Source: Mauremys mutica
Taxonomy: Eukaryota > Chordata > Testudines > Geoemydidae
Assembly: GCF_020497125.1 (NCBI RefSeq)
Contig: NC_059093.1
Location: forward strand, 24,037,910 to 24,101,909
Direction of reading: 5' to 3'
Length of the DNA: 64,000 nucleotides
Shown: in pieces, positions 31,288 to 40,634 of the stretch
Position numbering within the stretch: position 1 is the stretch's first letter
Layout of the letters: each line of letters starts with the position of its first letter
Made by a program: the position numbers and the translations under genes
Notes under the pieces: generated by a model
Database searches by the model: none
Seen by the model: only the letters and a program-made list of their open reading frames with translations
What the model was told of the DNA's origin: nothing

Positions 31288-31359
31288 GGGGTTGTAGCTT
31301 ATTGGTAGAGCACATGATTTGTATGTATGAGGTGCTGGGTTCAATCCCCAACATTTCCA
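31288..31359 (+). tRNA. Ala-type tRNA with TGT anticodon, probable pseudogene
   Basis: It is the partner of the tRNA-Ala at 1,075. The loop TTTGTAT now gives TGT (Thr codons) in place of TGC. Acceptor GGGGTTG/CATTTCC includes a G3:U70 pair, the AlaRS identity element missing in arm A, but also a U:U mismatch at pair 5. The anticodon stem has one mismatch. A T7 terminator follows within 6 nt, so Pol III transcription is conceivable. Confidence 0.75.
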
Positions 31360-31727
31360 AGTTCTTTTTTTCAACCTGCTGCTTTGCTCATGCCCAGCTG
31401 GGATGTGGCCCAGCAATCTCCCTGCAGGAATTTCAATCCTGCTGAGTCAGGGGCAAGTGTCAATTGCATGGAAGGTCGTTGGGGGGGGGTTTCTGCTCCT
31501 AAGTCACCTCTGTACATGTAAGATTCCCACCCGCTGTGCTGCTTGGGACAAGAGTAGATGAGAAGGGCGAATCCTCCAGCACTGGAGGGAAAGGTCCCAT
31601 CTGCACAGACTGAGAGGCAAGGAAACACAGGGGCAGTCAGTGCTCAGAGAGGAGAGAGGTCGGTGATTTACACCCAACAGGGGACACTGTCTTTTTGAGT
31701 ATCACAGGGGTAGCTGTGTTAGTCTGG

Positions 31728-32713
31728 GGGCTTGGCTACACTTACAAGTTGCAGCGTTGGGAGTTACAGCGCTGGTCATGCAGCTGTGTAGGGCCAGCGC
31801 TGCAGTGTGGCCACACTGACAGCTACCAGCGCTGCAGTGTGGCCACACTTGAAGCACTTTCCAGCGCTGTATTGAGAGGTGCATTGTGGGCAGCTATCCC
31901 ACAGAGCACCTCGTCCCATTTTGGCGCTGAGTATTGTGGGAAGGGGAAGGAAGTGTGCAGGTCATTCCGCTTCCTGTGTGTGCCAACGCCCCGTGGTGCA
32001 TCGCTTCACATCCCAGCATTCACTCTTTCCGGCAATGTTTGGCGCCATTGTGAGTGTCTTTCTGTTTTACTCTCTGTGTGAATCGCGATTTCTGTGGCAA
32101 ATGGAGCCCGAGCTGCTGAGGACTGTGCTGATGAGTGTCGCCAGCACAACACGTTTGGCAGTCGAGCTATTCCTTCAGCTCCAAAGTGACAGTGAGGAGT
32201 CTGATGATGATATCGATATCCATTCTCCTGCCGTGTGTGACACTAAAGTGCTTGTGGCATTCACGGAAATGCTCAGCACCGTTGAACGCCGCTTTTGGGC
32301 TCGGGAAACAAGCACTGAGTGGTGGGATCACATCGTCATGGAAGTCTGGGATGACACACCTGGCTGCAGCAAACAGGAAGGAGATTTTTAAAATTCCCGT
32401 GGCATTTAAAGGGCGGGTCACCTGAGGCAAGAGCAGTACAGTGCAAACTGATGTGCAGAGTGGCTGAACAGGAATTCTGGGATAACTCCTTATTCCCTGG
32501 AGGACAATTAAAGCGCTGGTGAGTGTCCACACCTGCTGAGCAGCGCTGGATCACCAGCGCTGCACTCCTTATACCCCTGCCGGGATGGGTTTTCAGCCAG
32601 CGCTGCAACCAGGGAGTTGCAGCGCTGGTTGTGCCCTGCAAGTGTGGACGGGGTGTTGTTGCAGCGCTGGAAAGCCTCCACCAGCGCTGCAACTTGTAAG
32701 TGTAGCCAAGCCC
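31728..32713. mobile_element. Internally deleted Harbinger nested in Penelope fragment
   Basis: The 986-bp element has ends GGGCTTGGCTACACTTAC and GTAAGTGTAGCCAAGCCC, perfect inverted repeats extending into CAAGTTGCAGCG. A 3-bp TGG duplication (31,725-31,727 and 32,714-32,716) flanks it. Removing it restores the Penelope terminus GTCTGGATCTG. It retains only the N-terminal part of a transposase. Confidence 0.9.
32100..32391 (+). pseudogene. Harbinger transposase N-terminal remnant
   Basis: In the frame open from 31,879 to 32,391, the segment starting MEPELLRTV includes VERRFWARETSTEWWD, nearly identical to residues 68-83 of the intact transposase at 39,363-40,634. The frame then ends shortly after EVWDDT. 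The DDE catalytic domain is deleted. The acidic stretch DSEESDDDID is not in the intact protein, so this is a different Harbinger subfamily. Confidence 0.8.
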
Positions 32714-33559
32714 TGGATCTGTAAAAAGCGACAGAGTCCTGTGGCACCTTATAGACTAATAGACGTACAGGAGCATAAGCTTTCGTGGGTGAATCCCCAC
32801 TTGGTCAGATGAATGGAGTGGGAATTCTGTGCCTGGCTAGCCAACTACAAAAGCAGTTTCTCCTCCCTTGATGCTCACACCTCAACTGCTAGAAGAGGGC
32901 CTCATCCTCCCTGATTGAACTAACCTCCTTATCTCTAGACTGATTCTTGCCTGCATATTGATACCTACCCCTGGAAATTTCCACGACATTCATCTGACCA
33001 AGTGGGGATTCACCCACGAAAGCTTATGCTCCAATATGTCTGTTAGTCTGTAAGGTGCCACAGGACTCTTTGTCTTTTTGAGGCGAGTGCAGCTTGCTTG
33101 GATGGTGCTGACGATGGATAGAAAAAAGTCTGGAGTCAATGACAGACGAGACCACAGAAGGGGAAGGGGAATGGCAGCCCCACAGAAGGTCCTGGGTGCT
33201 CAGATGCCCCAGTTATTGCACCCTGGCCTGTCCTAGAGAGAGAAAAGACACCGAGGGACCCAGCCCCCCTGCAGTGATCCCATGGACAAGAACCTGGCTG
33301 GGAGTGGGGTGAAGGTTCCCTGTGGGCAAAGGGGAGCTATTATGAGCAGGAGAAAAAAACCTTTTGTAGTGATAATCAGGATGGCCCATTTCCAAGAGTT
33401 GACAGGAAGGTGTGAGTAACAGTAGGGGAACAAATAAACAAATAAACAAATAAACATGGGGAAATCCCTCAGTGTCCTGGAATTTAAGCAATGGAAGCTT
33501 CAAACCCTGCAGGGGTGTTGGCTGAGGTGCGTCAGCAGAAGGTTGGGCTGGACAGGGGC

Positions 33560-34210
33560 GGCAGGTTTGTATAATTTTTGGTCATTCCCAGAATGGGACC
33601 AAGTCCTGCCCCACCCCACAGCTGTGTAAGGCTCTGGTGGGGAGTTTGGGTGAGGGAGGGAGAGGGGCTGGGCTCTGGGAGAGAGTTTGGGTGCAAGGTC
33701 TGGGCTCAGTCAGGGGGTTGTGCTGCAGGAGCGTGTGTGGGGGGCAGGGTCTTGGAGAGAGTTTGGGTGCAGGTGTGGGGGTCTGGGTTGGGGGTGCAGG
33801 AGAGGGTGAGGGGTGCAGCATTTACCTCGGGCATCTCCCAAAAGCAACCCGCACCCCCTTCTGGCAGCAGCCCCTAAGTGGGAGGGCAGGGGGTGTCTCT
33901 GAGCACGGCTGCCCGCAGACTCCACCCCTGCAGCTCCCATTGCCACAGTTCTCAGAGTTGGCTCTCGGGGCGGGGGCAGCACGTGGAGACCCCCCCACCC
34001 CAGGGGCCGCAGGGACGTGCCAGCCGCTCCCGGGAGTGGCATGCCACATGGAGCGAGGGTGGGCAGGACACCGCCTTAGCCCCCTTGTGCTGGGGGTGGT
34101 GGTGGCAGGGGTCCTTGGGCTCTTTTAAATTGCCCAGGGGCAGCAGGCGAGACCAGGGGAGACACTCCCAAGGGCCTAACGTTACTTTGCACAACAATAA
34201 ATCTTGGAAC
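33560..34210 (+). repeat. GC-rich interspersed repeat, shared with 45,990-46,440
   Basis: It contains G-rich units (GAGTTTGGGTG, repeated three times), then TTACCTCGGGCATCTCCC, GCTGCCCGCAGACTCC and CAGCTCCCATTG. The same order with variation occurs at 45,990-46,440 (TTACCCCGGGCAG, GCAGGCGCCGCTCCC). I recognise it as an interspersed repeat but cannot assign a class. Frames of 100-160 codons through it are not genes. Confidence 0.6.
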
Positions 34211-34759
34211 AGGACAGAAATAAAATGGCAGCAGAACCTAAGGAATTAAAAGCCTCCAGATTCTTGTGTGTGCACTGACTCCGGACGGAAACTGTAATTT
34301 GACTCGCTTTGTGTCTGCGGCCGGTAAAATATCAAGGCAAAATCATTGCAGTCATTGTGACCGTGGGTTTGAGGAGGCTTTGGTCTTATTAAAATGTAAC
34401 TAGCATGTTACACTTGTGTTTTTAAAGGTGGCTTCCCCAAGCAATCCCAAGTTGTTCTTCCCACAGCTGGCTGATGGGGGTTAACAGGGGATCTCCCCAA
34501 TCTGGGGGAATCTCTCTGGGCCCCACTGTTAGTTCTCCATCCTTTCTCCCCCTAATCACAGACACCCCTCCCCTCCCCATTATCAGTGTTTTGGAGCGAC
34601 CCCTCCCTCCCTTGATGGGATACAGACTCTGTGACAGAGACTGACTGGGGCTCCTCTCTGCACGGCCCCCGTGGGGAAGGAAAGAGACAGGGTGAGGCGG
34701 GGCGGGGAGGCAAGGGGGAGAAGATGGGGCAGGAGTCAAATGGGACTAAACCAGAATAG

Positions 34760-34885
34760 AGGAGATTTTCTTCCTGTTAAAATGTCCTGGAGTCTCATAA
34801 CTGAAAAGCCGCATCTTGAGTTAGGTTTGATGCATCAGCCTTTCAATTACCAGGCAAAGGTGTGAACCCCAGAGACTGATAACTG
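34760..34885. repeat. Paired non-coding segment, copy at 46,900-47,035
   Basis: GAGATTTTC.TCCTGTTAAAATGT.CTGGA.TCTCAT and the following CATCAGCCTTTCAATTA block are shared with 46,905-47,030. Reverse-complement sequence holds a B-box-like GATGCATCAAACC but no complete cloverleaf can be drawn. It is an old duplicate beside the tRNA loci. Confidence 0.5.
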
Positions 34886-34910
34886 CCTGCTTCCCAACTT
34901 TCTTAGAGAA

Positions 34911-34985
34911 GCACCTGCAGTGGTTCAACTGATTGGTATAAAAAGGGATACTGCTGGGGTTATGAGTTCAAGCCTTGTCTGAAGC
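34911..34985 (+). pseudogene. tRNA-Ile(TAT)-like pseudogene
   Basis: The 3' half, ATACTGCTGGGGTTATGAG then TTCAAGCC and TTGTCTGAAGCA, aligns with exon 2 of the Ile(TAT) gene at 17,309. The 5' half shows AGTGGTTCAACTGATTGG. The anticodon loop and part of the intron are deleted or scrambled. It cannot form a functional anticodon arm. Confidence 0.65.
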
Positions 34986-35289
34986 ACTGGTGTTTGTTAC
35001 CTGTGTAGTTTCCCCAACGTGATTTGTCCAATGCATAGGGAAAAGAGATTGAGTTTTAACATGTGGCGGTAGGTGCACAGCTTGGAAACATCCCCCCTGT
35101 GCTGCCATTAGCTCCAGTACATTATTCACTGGCAGGGAGAATTGATTTCTTTGCTCCTGTGAAAGCCGCCAGGACAGGTCTGTGGGCACCAGATCTCCCT
35201 GCTTTTTCCAGCACACCCCTGTCTCCTTCCCTGCCCCAGTCACTGCTGTAGGAGGATCCTATATGTACTGAGCCTAAACATTTCACTGG

Positions 35290-35356
35290 GTCTTCTTAGC
35301 ACAGTTGGCAGCATGTCAGTCTCATAATTTGAAGGTCTCAAGCCTCAGAGAAGACA
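35290..35356 (+). tRNA. tRNA-Met(CAT), elongator type with T-arm deletion
   Basis: The acceptor stem GTCTTCT/AGAAGAC is perfect and the discriminator is A. The D arm TAGCACAGTTGGCAGC and the anticodon arm with loop CTCATAA (CAT) are good. After AAGGTC the usual CTGAGT of the T stem is absent, so the gene is 67 nt instead of about 73 and the 5' half of the T arm and B box are lost. TFIIIC binding would be poor, so I regard it as a recent pseudogene. Confidence 0.75.
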
Positions 35357-35359
35357 ATG

Positions 35360-36113
35360 GTTCTGTTTCTTGCTTTGGATTTTCTAAAGGAATTCAGAGA
35401 AAGGAAAGTGGTTTTTAGACAACCTCCCACCCATCTAACACACAGAGACTTTTCCAAGGCATTAACTTTTCCTTCTCTGTGCAGTTTGTAGTCTCCATAG
35501 AGCAAAATAAACCAAAAACATGCAAGTCTAAGCCTATTACAGTACAAAACTCAATACAGATCAAATCTCACCCTCAGAGATCTTCCAATAAACTTCTTTT
35601 GCAGACTAGACTTATTTCTTGTCTGGGCCCAATCTTTTCGCCTGGTACAGTCCTTGTTCCAGCTCAGGTGGTAGCTAGGGAATTTCTCATGACTGCAGCC
35701 ACCTTTCTTCTGTTCCACCCCCTTATACAGCTTTGGTACAAGGCAGGAATCTTTTGTCTCTCTCCTGGGGAAGAGCCCCAGGTTTAAGATGGATTCCTGT
35801 ACCAGGTGACATGGTCACATGTCCTGTGAGACCCCCAAGCCTTCATTCTTCCTGGCCTGACTCACAGATGGTGCAGGACAGAGCCATCTCCAATCAATTG
35901 TCCTGGTTAATGGGAGCCATCAAGAATCCAAACCACTATTAATGGCCCACACTTTGCATCATTACAACAGGACCTCAGAGTTATAGTTCATATTTCTAGT
36001 TTCAGATACAAGAATGATCGGTTCATACAAATAGGATGAACACACACAATAGATAATAAGCTTTGTAATGATACTGTACAAGAGACCTTTTGCAGGAAGC
36101 ATGTTCCAGTTAC
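35360..36113. repeat. Interspersed repeat interrupted by Penelope/Harbinger
   Basis: This AT-rich segment with AAGATGGATTCCTGTACC, GTCCTGTGAGAC and CAATTGTCCTGGTTAATGGGAGCC has the look of a middle-repetitive turtle element. It resumes after 41,104 (ACACTCATTAGCATATTTTC). I cannot assign a family and find no coding domain. Confidence 0.45.
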
Positions 36114-36581
36114 ATTATATTCACAGGTTTCAGAGTAGCAGCCATGTTAGTCTGTTTCCGCAAAAAGAACAGGAGTACTTGTGGCACCTTAGGCCTGGTC
36201 TACACTAGGATCTTAAATCGAATTTAGCAGCGTTAATTCGAACTAATCGCTCAACCGTCCACACCAGGAAGCCATTTAATTCGAACTAGGGGGCTCCTTA
36301 GTTCGAATTTGGTACTCCACCCCGACAGGTGGAGTAACGCTAAATTCGCACTTGCTAGCTCGAATTAGGCTAGGTGTGGATGCAAATCGAACTTAGTAGC
36401 TCCGGGAGCTATCCCACACTGCACCACTCTGTTGACGCTCTGGACAGCAGTCCGAGCTTGGATGTTCTGAGCAGCCACACAGGAAATGACCCGGGAAAAT
36501 TTGAAATCCTTTTCCTGTCTGGACAGTTAGAATCTCATTTCTTGCTTTGACATCGGGGCGAGCTCCGCGGCACCTGCAACG

Positions 36582-37158
36582 ATGCAGAGCTCTCCAGCAG
36601 AGGAGTCAGCCCAATGCAAGAATAGAAAGAGATCCCCAGCATGGACAGACCGGGAAGTCCAGGATCTGATCGCTGTGTGGGGCGAGGAGTCTGTGCTGTC
36701 GGAGCTGCGCTCCAACAAGCGTAATGCAAAGACCTTCGAGAAGGTCTCCCAAGCCATGACACAGAAAGGATACAGCCGGGATGCGATGCAGTGCCGCGTG
36801 AAAGTCAAGGACCTGAGGCAAGGCTATCAAAAAGTCAGAGCGGCAAACGGACGCTCCGGAGCACAGCCCCAGACATGCCGCTTCTACGAGGCACTGCATG
36901 CCATTCTAGGTGGGTCTGCCACCACTGTCCCACCAGTGACCGTGGACTCAGTGGATGGCATAGTGAGCCAGGACAGTTCCTACTCGATGTTCGCCAATGG
37001 GCAAGACGACGAAGGGTCCGTGGAGGAAGGCGCAGGCGACAGCGAACACAATGCCGCTTTCCCTGACAGCCAGGATCTCTTCATCACCCTCACAGAGATC
37101 CCCTACCAACCCTCACCGGCCGTGAACCCGGACTCCGAGTCAGGGGAAGGATCAGGCG
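36582..37158 (+). CDS. Harbinger Myb/SANT-like DNA-binding protein, exon 1
   Basis: The frame opens at ATG 36,582. Residues about 18-105 form a Myb/SANT-like trihelix-type domain (RSPAWTDREVQDLIAVWG, then RNAKTFEKVSQAMTQKGYS and RVKVKDLRQGYQKV) with Trp at 21 and 33. An acidic linker follows. In Harbinger elements this second protein binds the transposon ends and helps import the transposase into the nucleus. I end the exon at 37,158 because GCG|GTAAGT is an excellent donor, and a phase-1 junction to the acceptor CACACAG at 38,028 keeps the frame. The unspliced frame would stop at 37,244 after AT-rich intron sequence. Confidence 0.88.
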
Positions 37159-38028
37159 GTAAGTCGTATAAACAAGAAAATATTTATTTGCTCGAAAACA
37201 TGTATACCAAAAATATAAATTCTATCTATAAATACTATATCTAAAAGTTTTTAAAGGGAAACTAAACGAACAGTAGGTCTACACAGATTGGGATGGAACA
37301 ATAGTCCTCCATGGACAATTCCACAAATGCTTCAAACAGTTCCTCAAATACCCTCCGCAGGAGGTTTCGAGGAAGAGGTGCCTTATTTGGTCCTCCGGTG
37401 AAGCTCACTCTTCCACGCCACGACATCCTCAGATACAGGGGAACCATCGCCTCTACCAGCATGGCCGCGTAGGGTCCCGGTCGGTGAAGTGCTTCCCTTA
37501 ACATCCTTTCTTTCTGCACTCGAGAGACACGCCTCAGGGTAATCTCGTTACTGAAGTGCTGCATCTAATTAGGGCAATTAGCGAATAGTTACTGTTCTTA
37601 ATGGTTTACTTATACTTTGCATAACAAAGCCCCGCGCTTAGCAGCCACGTGCTGTAGGCCACACAGGAAAAGCATACATTGATCTTTCCCCTGCAGTGTC
37701 GGGAGTGGCTGCAAAAGGGTCATAGTATCTGATTTCCAGATTGCCTTTAGCACGACGGCACAGCTATCCGTTAACTGATAAGCATAATGTACTGTAAGGC
37801 TTACCAGGACTCTCTGCTAGAGGGATTCTGCTATCTCTCCCGACTTCTCCGCTCTCCTGTTCAATGGCGCAGCCAATCAGAGCGTAGGCCAAAATGTTGT
37901 GCTTCTCTGGAGACCACGTGACACTTGTTGTCCGGTACGGTCTTCTTCATAGAAATTGACTAGACGGTGTTCACTGTTCGCCAAAATGTATCTGTACAAG
38001 GAAATCACTAATTTTCCCCATCACACAG

Positions 38029-38447
38029 CTTCGGCTCCTTCCCGGACTGCCCCGGCATCCCCCTCGCAGAGACTGGCAATGATTAGACGGCGAAAGAAGA
38101 AGACTAGGGACGACATGTTCGGTGAACTGATGGCCTGCTCCCGAGCAGAGGCTGCAGAGCAGAAACACTGGAGGGAGACCCTATGTGAGCAGCATCGCAC
38201 ACTCATGGAACGTGAGGATAGGTGGCGGCAGGAAGACCAGCAGACCACCCAAACGCTGCTTGGTCTCATGAAGGAACAAACGGACACGCTTCGTCGCCTT
38301 GTTGATGTCCTGCAGGACCGCAGGCTGGAGGACAGGGCCCCCCTGCAGTGTCTCTGCAATCGCCCTCCCCAGCCAAGAAGTCCTGGCCCCCCCTCACCCA
38401 AAAGTACAAGACGGAGGGGTGGTAGAGGCCGTGAGAACTGTCACTGA
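38029..38447 (+). CDS. Harbinger Myb-like protein, exon 2
   Basis: After an 870-bp intron (37,159-38,028) the frame continues with a basic stretch (MIRRRKKKTRDD, a likely nuclear localisation signal). A charged helical region follows (residues with HWRETLCEQHRTLMERED, coiled-coil-like), then a Pro/Arg-rich tail ending GRENCH. The spliced product would be about 331 residues. AATAAA lies at 38,567-38,572. The splice model is inferred from sequence only. The frame is open upstream to 37,956, so a separate start at 37,956 or 37,986 is an alternative. Confidence 0.8.
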
Positions 38448-39362
38448 ACCAGAGCAGAGCGGCCGTGTACCCCGCACTTCTCACGTTAGAAATTTGTAGA
38501 AGTGCTTCCCTTATAGGCTCAGCCAGTCCCAAATCCAAGGTTCATCCCCCCACTGTTTATTAGATTAATAAAAGATGTTTGCTGTTAATCACTGTTTCCA
38601 TCATGTCTTTCCTGTCAGAGGATTTTTCGGTGTATGGGGTGGACAGGGGTTTCATACTTGCACGGTATAGCCTACAGTACCAGGGTACAGACTTGGGGAA
38701 AGGATCAACTGCGGGGCACACACACACTGCAGTCAGTAGGCACCAGGGTCATTCTGTGTTGTGTATGCTGCCCCTGATCATTTCGTAATGTGTATGCTTG
38801 TCCAGGTTCCTAGCGCCTGCCATGCCATTACTGTGAAGGCAGGCTGCCCTTACGATGCACTTGCAACGGATCCACGAGCCTATCCACTGCCCTGAGCCCC
38901 AACAAGAGCCCTCATCCACGGACAGATAGTCACCCTTCTCCCACACCCATCACCCCTTCCCACGCAGAAACCCGCAGCCCACTGCCGTCATCCAAACCCC
39001 TATGCAAAGAAGGCACCACTCGCCCCTTCCTGCAAACCCTCCCCTTCATGCAGAACCACTGTCATCCGTCCCCCACCCCAGGGACCTATGTAGGAGCAGG
39101 AGGATGTCAGTCCTCTATGGAGGAAGCGGTCTGTACGTCAGTGCACACCGTGCCCAGCACAGTATGCGTCCATGTCTCAACACCAGAACAGAAATGCAAA
39201 GTAAAAGAAAGATTTATTAATAATGAGTGTAACAATTAATTTGCTTAAAAACGTGCTTTGGAAGTGGGGGAAACTTGGAGAACGCGGCATGTAGCCGCAG
39301 ATCCAAATCGACACAAACTGACACAGGCCCAGGGTCAGTTTCTCTTGAAAGCAAGTGGAGAG

Positions 39363-40634
39363 TCATAGGTTACCCTGATCTCCGAGGAAACTTGCTTTCA
39401 AAGCCTCCCGGATACAGAGCGCTTCCCGCTGGGATATTCTCTCGGCATGGGTGTCTGGCTGAGCGTAAACTGCAGCCAGGCGATTTGCCTCAAACTCCCA
39501 TCCGGACAAAAAGGCCTCGCCCTTGCTCTCACACAGATTGTGCAGCACACAGCATGCAGCAATAACTACGGGGATATTCTTTTTGCTGATGTCCGAGCGA
39601 GTGAGTAAGCTCTGCCATCTCCCCTTGAGACGTCCGAAAGCACACTCCACCACCATTCTGCACTTGCTCAGCCGGTAGTTGAAGAGTTCCTTCTCTCTGT
39701 CCAGGGCGCCTGTATAGGGCTTCATGAGCCAGGGCATTAGCGGGTAGGCTGGGTCCCCGAGGATCACTGTAGGCATCTGCACATCCCCAACCGTTATTTT
39801 GTGGTCTGGGAAGAAAGTACCTGCCTGGAGGAGTCTAAAGAGACCAGAGCTCCTGAACACACGCGCCTCATGAACCTTGCCCGCCCACCCGACGTTGATG
39901 TTGGTAAAACGTCCCCTATGGTCCACCAGTCCTTGCAGCACCATGGAAAAGTAGCCCTTTCGGTTAAAGTAATCGCTGGCCTGGTGGGCCGGTGCCAGGA
40001 TAGGGATGTGAGTCCCATCTATAGCCCCACCGCAGTTTGGGAATCCCATTGCGGCGAAGCCGTCTATGACAACCTGGACGTTTCCCAGGGTCACCACCTT
40101 TGAGAGCAGTTGCTCAACGATTGTGTGGGCTACTTGCATCACAGCAACCCCCACGGTAGATTTGCCCACGCCAAAGTGGTTCGCTACTGACCGGTAGCTG
40201 TCTGGCATGGCAAGTTTCCAGAGGGCTATGGCCACTCGCTTCTGCACACTCAGGGCTGCTCGCATCCGGGTGTCCTGGCGCTTCAGGGCAGGGGACAGCA
40301 AGTCACACAGTTCAAGGAAAGTGCCCTTACGCATCCTGAAGTTTCGCAGCCACTCTGTGTCATCCCAGACCTGCAGCACTATGCGGTCCCACCAGTCCGT
40401 GCTTGTTTCCCGGGCCCAGAATCTCCGTTCCACACCATGAACGTGACCCATTGCCACCATGATCTCCACTGCCCGGCGTACCCTGCTTTCTGAGAGGTCT
40501 GCGCCACTCTCCTCACCGCGCTGCCGGAGCCTCCTCGCCCGATTTCTCAGCAGCTGACTGTTGCAGAGGTGGACGATAAGGTGCGAGGAGTTGACAACGG
40601 CCATAAGTGCAGCGATGATCGCAGCGGGCTCCAT
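39363..40634 (-). CDS. Harbinger DDE transposase (HARBI1-like)
   Basis: The uninterrupted 423-residue frame begins MEPAAIIAAL. Residues 134-168 form a helix-turn-helix-like stretch (RSVANHFGVGKSTVG). The catalytic triad is visible as D206 in GGAIDGTHIP, D294 in ILGDPAYPLMPW and E330 in VVECAFGRLKGRW, all typical of the PIF/Harbinger (DDE_Tnp_4) nuclease. The cell-cycle-independent host relative is HARBI1. Length and motifs match intact autonomous elements. AATAAA on the minus strand (39,213-39,218) follows the stop. The gene is convergent with the Myb-like gene, so both would be supplied in trans to the MITEs of this window. Confidence 0.95.
   Translation of the reverse strand: MEPAAIIAALMAVVNSSHLIVHLCNSQLLRNRARRLRQRGEESGADLSESRVRRAVEIMVAMGHVHGVERRFWARETSTDWWDRIVLQVWDDTEWLRNFRMRKGTFLELCDLLSPALKRQDTRMRAALSVQKRVAIALWKLAMPDSYRSVANHFGVGKSTVGVAVMQVAHTIVEQLLSKVVTLGNVQVVIDGFAAMGFPNCGGAIDGTHIPILAPAHQASDYFNRKGYFSMVLQGLVDHRGRFTNINVGWAGKVHEARVFRSSGLFRLLQAGTFFPDHKITVGDVQMPTVILGDPAYPLMPWLMKPYTGALDREKELFNYRLSKCRMVVECAFGRLKGRWQSLLTRSDISKKNIPVVIAACCVLHNLCESKGEAFLSGWEFEANRLAAVYAQPDTHAERISQREALCIREALKASFLGDQGNL

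Larger units (their letters stand above)
31700..33071 (+). mobile_element. 5'-truncated Penelope-like insertion with inverted 5' fragment
   Basis: The insertion is bounded by an 11-bp duplication GTCTTTTTGAG (31,689-31,699 and 33,072-33,082). Arm A has the site unfilled near 750. Its left part (31,700-31,727 and 32,714-32,830) is the Penelope 3' terminus in reverse orientation. From about 32,835 it is a forward copy of the last codons and 3' UTR, parallel to 58,200-58,435. Inverted terminal fragments of this kind are typical of Penelope-like elements. A Harbinger element is nested inside. Confidence 0.88.
27130..33240. repeat. Inverted segmental duplication, arm B
   Basis: This is the inverted counterpart of 1-10,470. 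It holds tRNA-Thr(TGT), tRNA-Glu and an Ala-type tRNA in the order expected for inversion. It lacks the 5.3 kb present at 3.2-8.5 kb, the solo LTR and the 1,176 hAT. It has gained the Penelope and Harbinger insertions at 31,700-33,071. Confidence 0.85.

Noticed and set aside
37262..37564. 100-codon minus-strand frame in the Harbinger intron (MQHFSNEITLRRV...)
   Set aside because: It sits between the donor at 37,159 and the acceptor at 38,028 and has no counterpart in known Harbinger proteins that I recognise. I leave it unannotated, though it could be checked in other copies.
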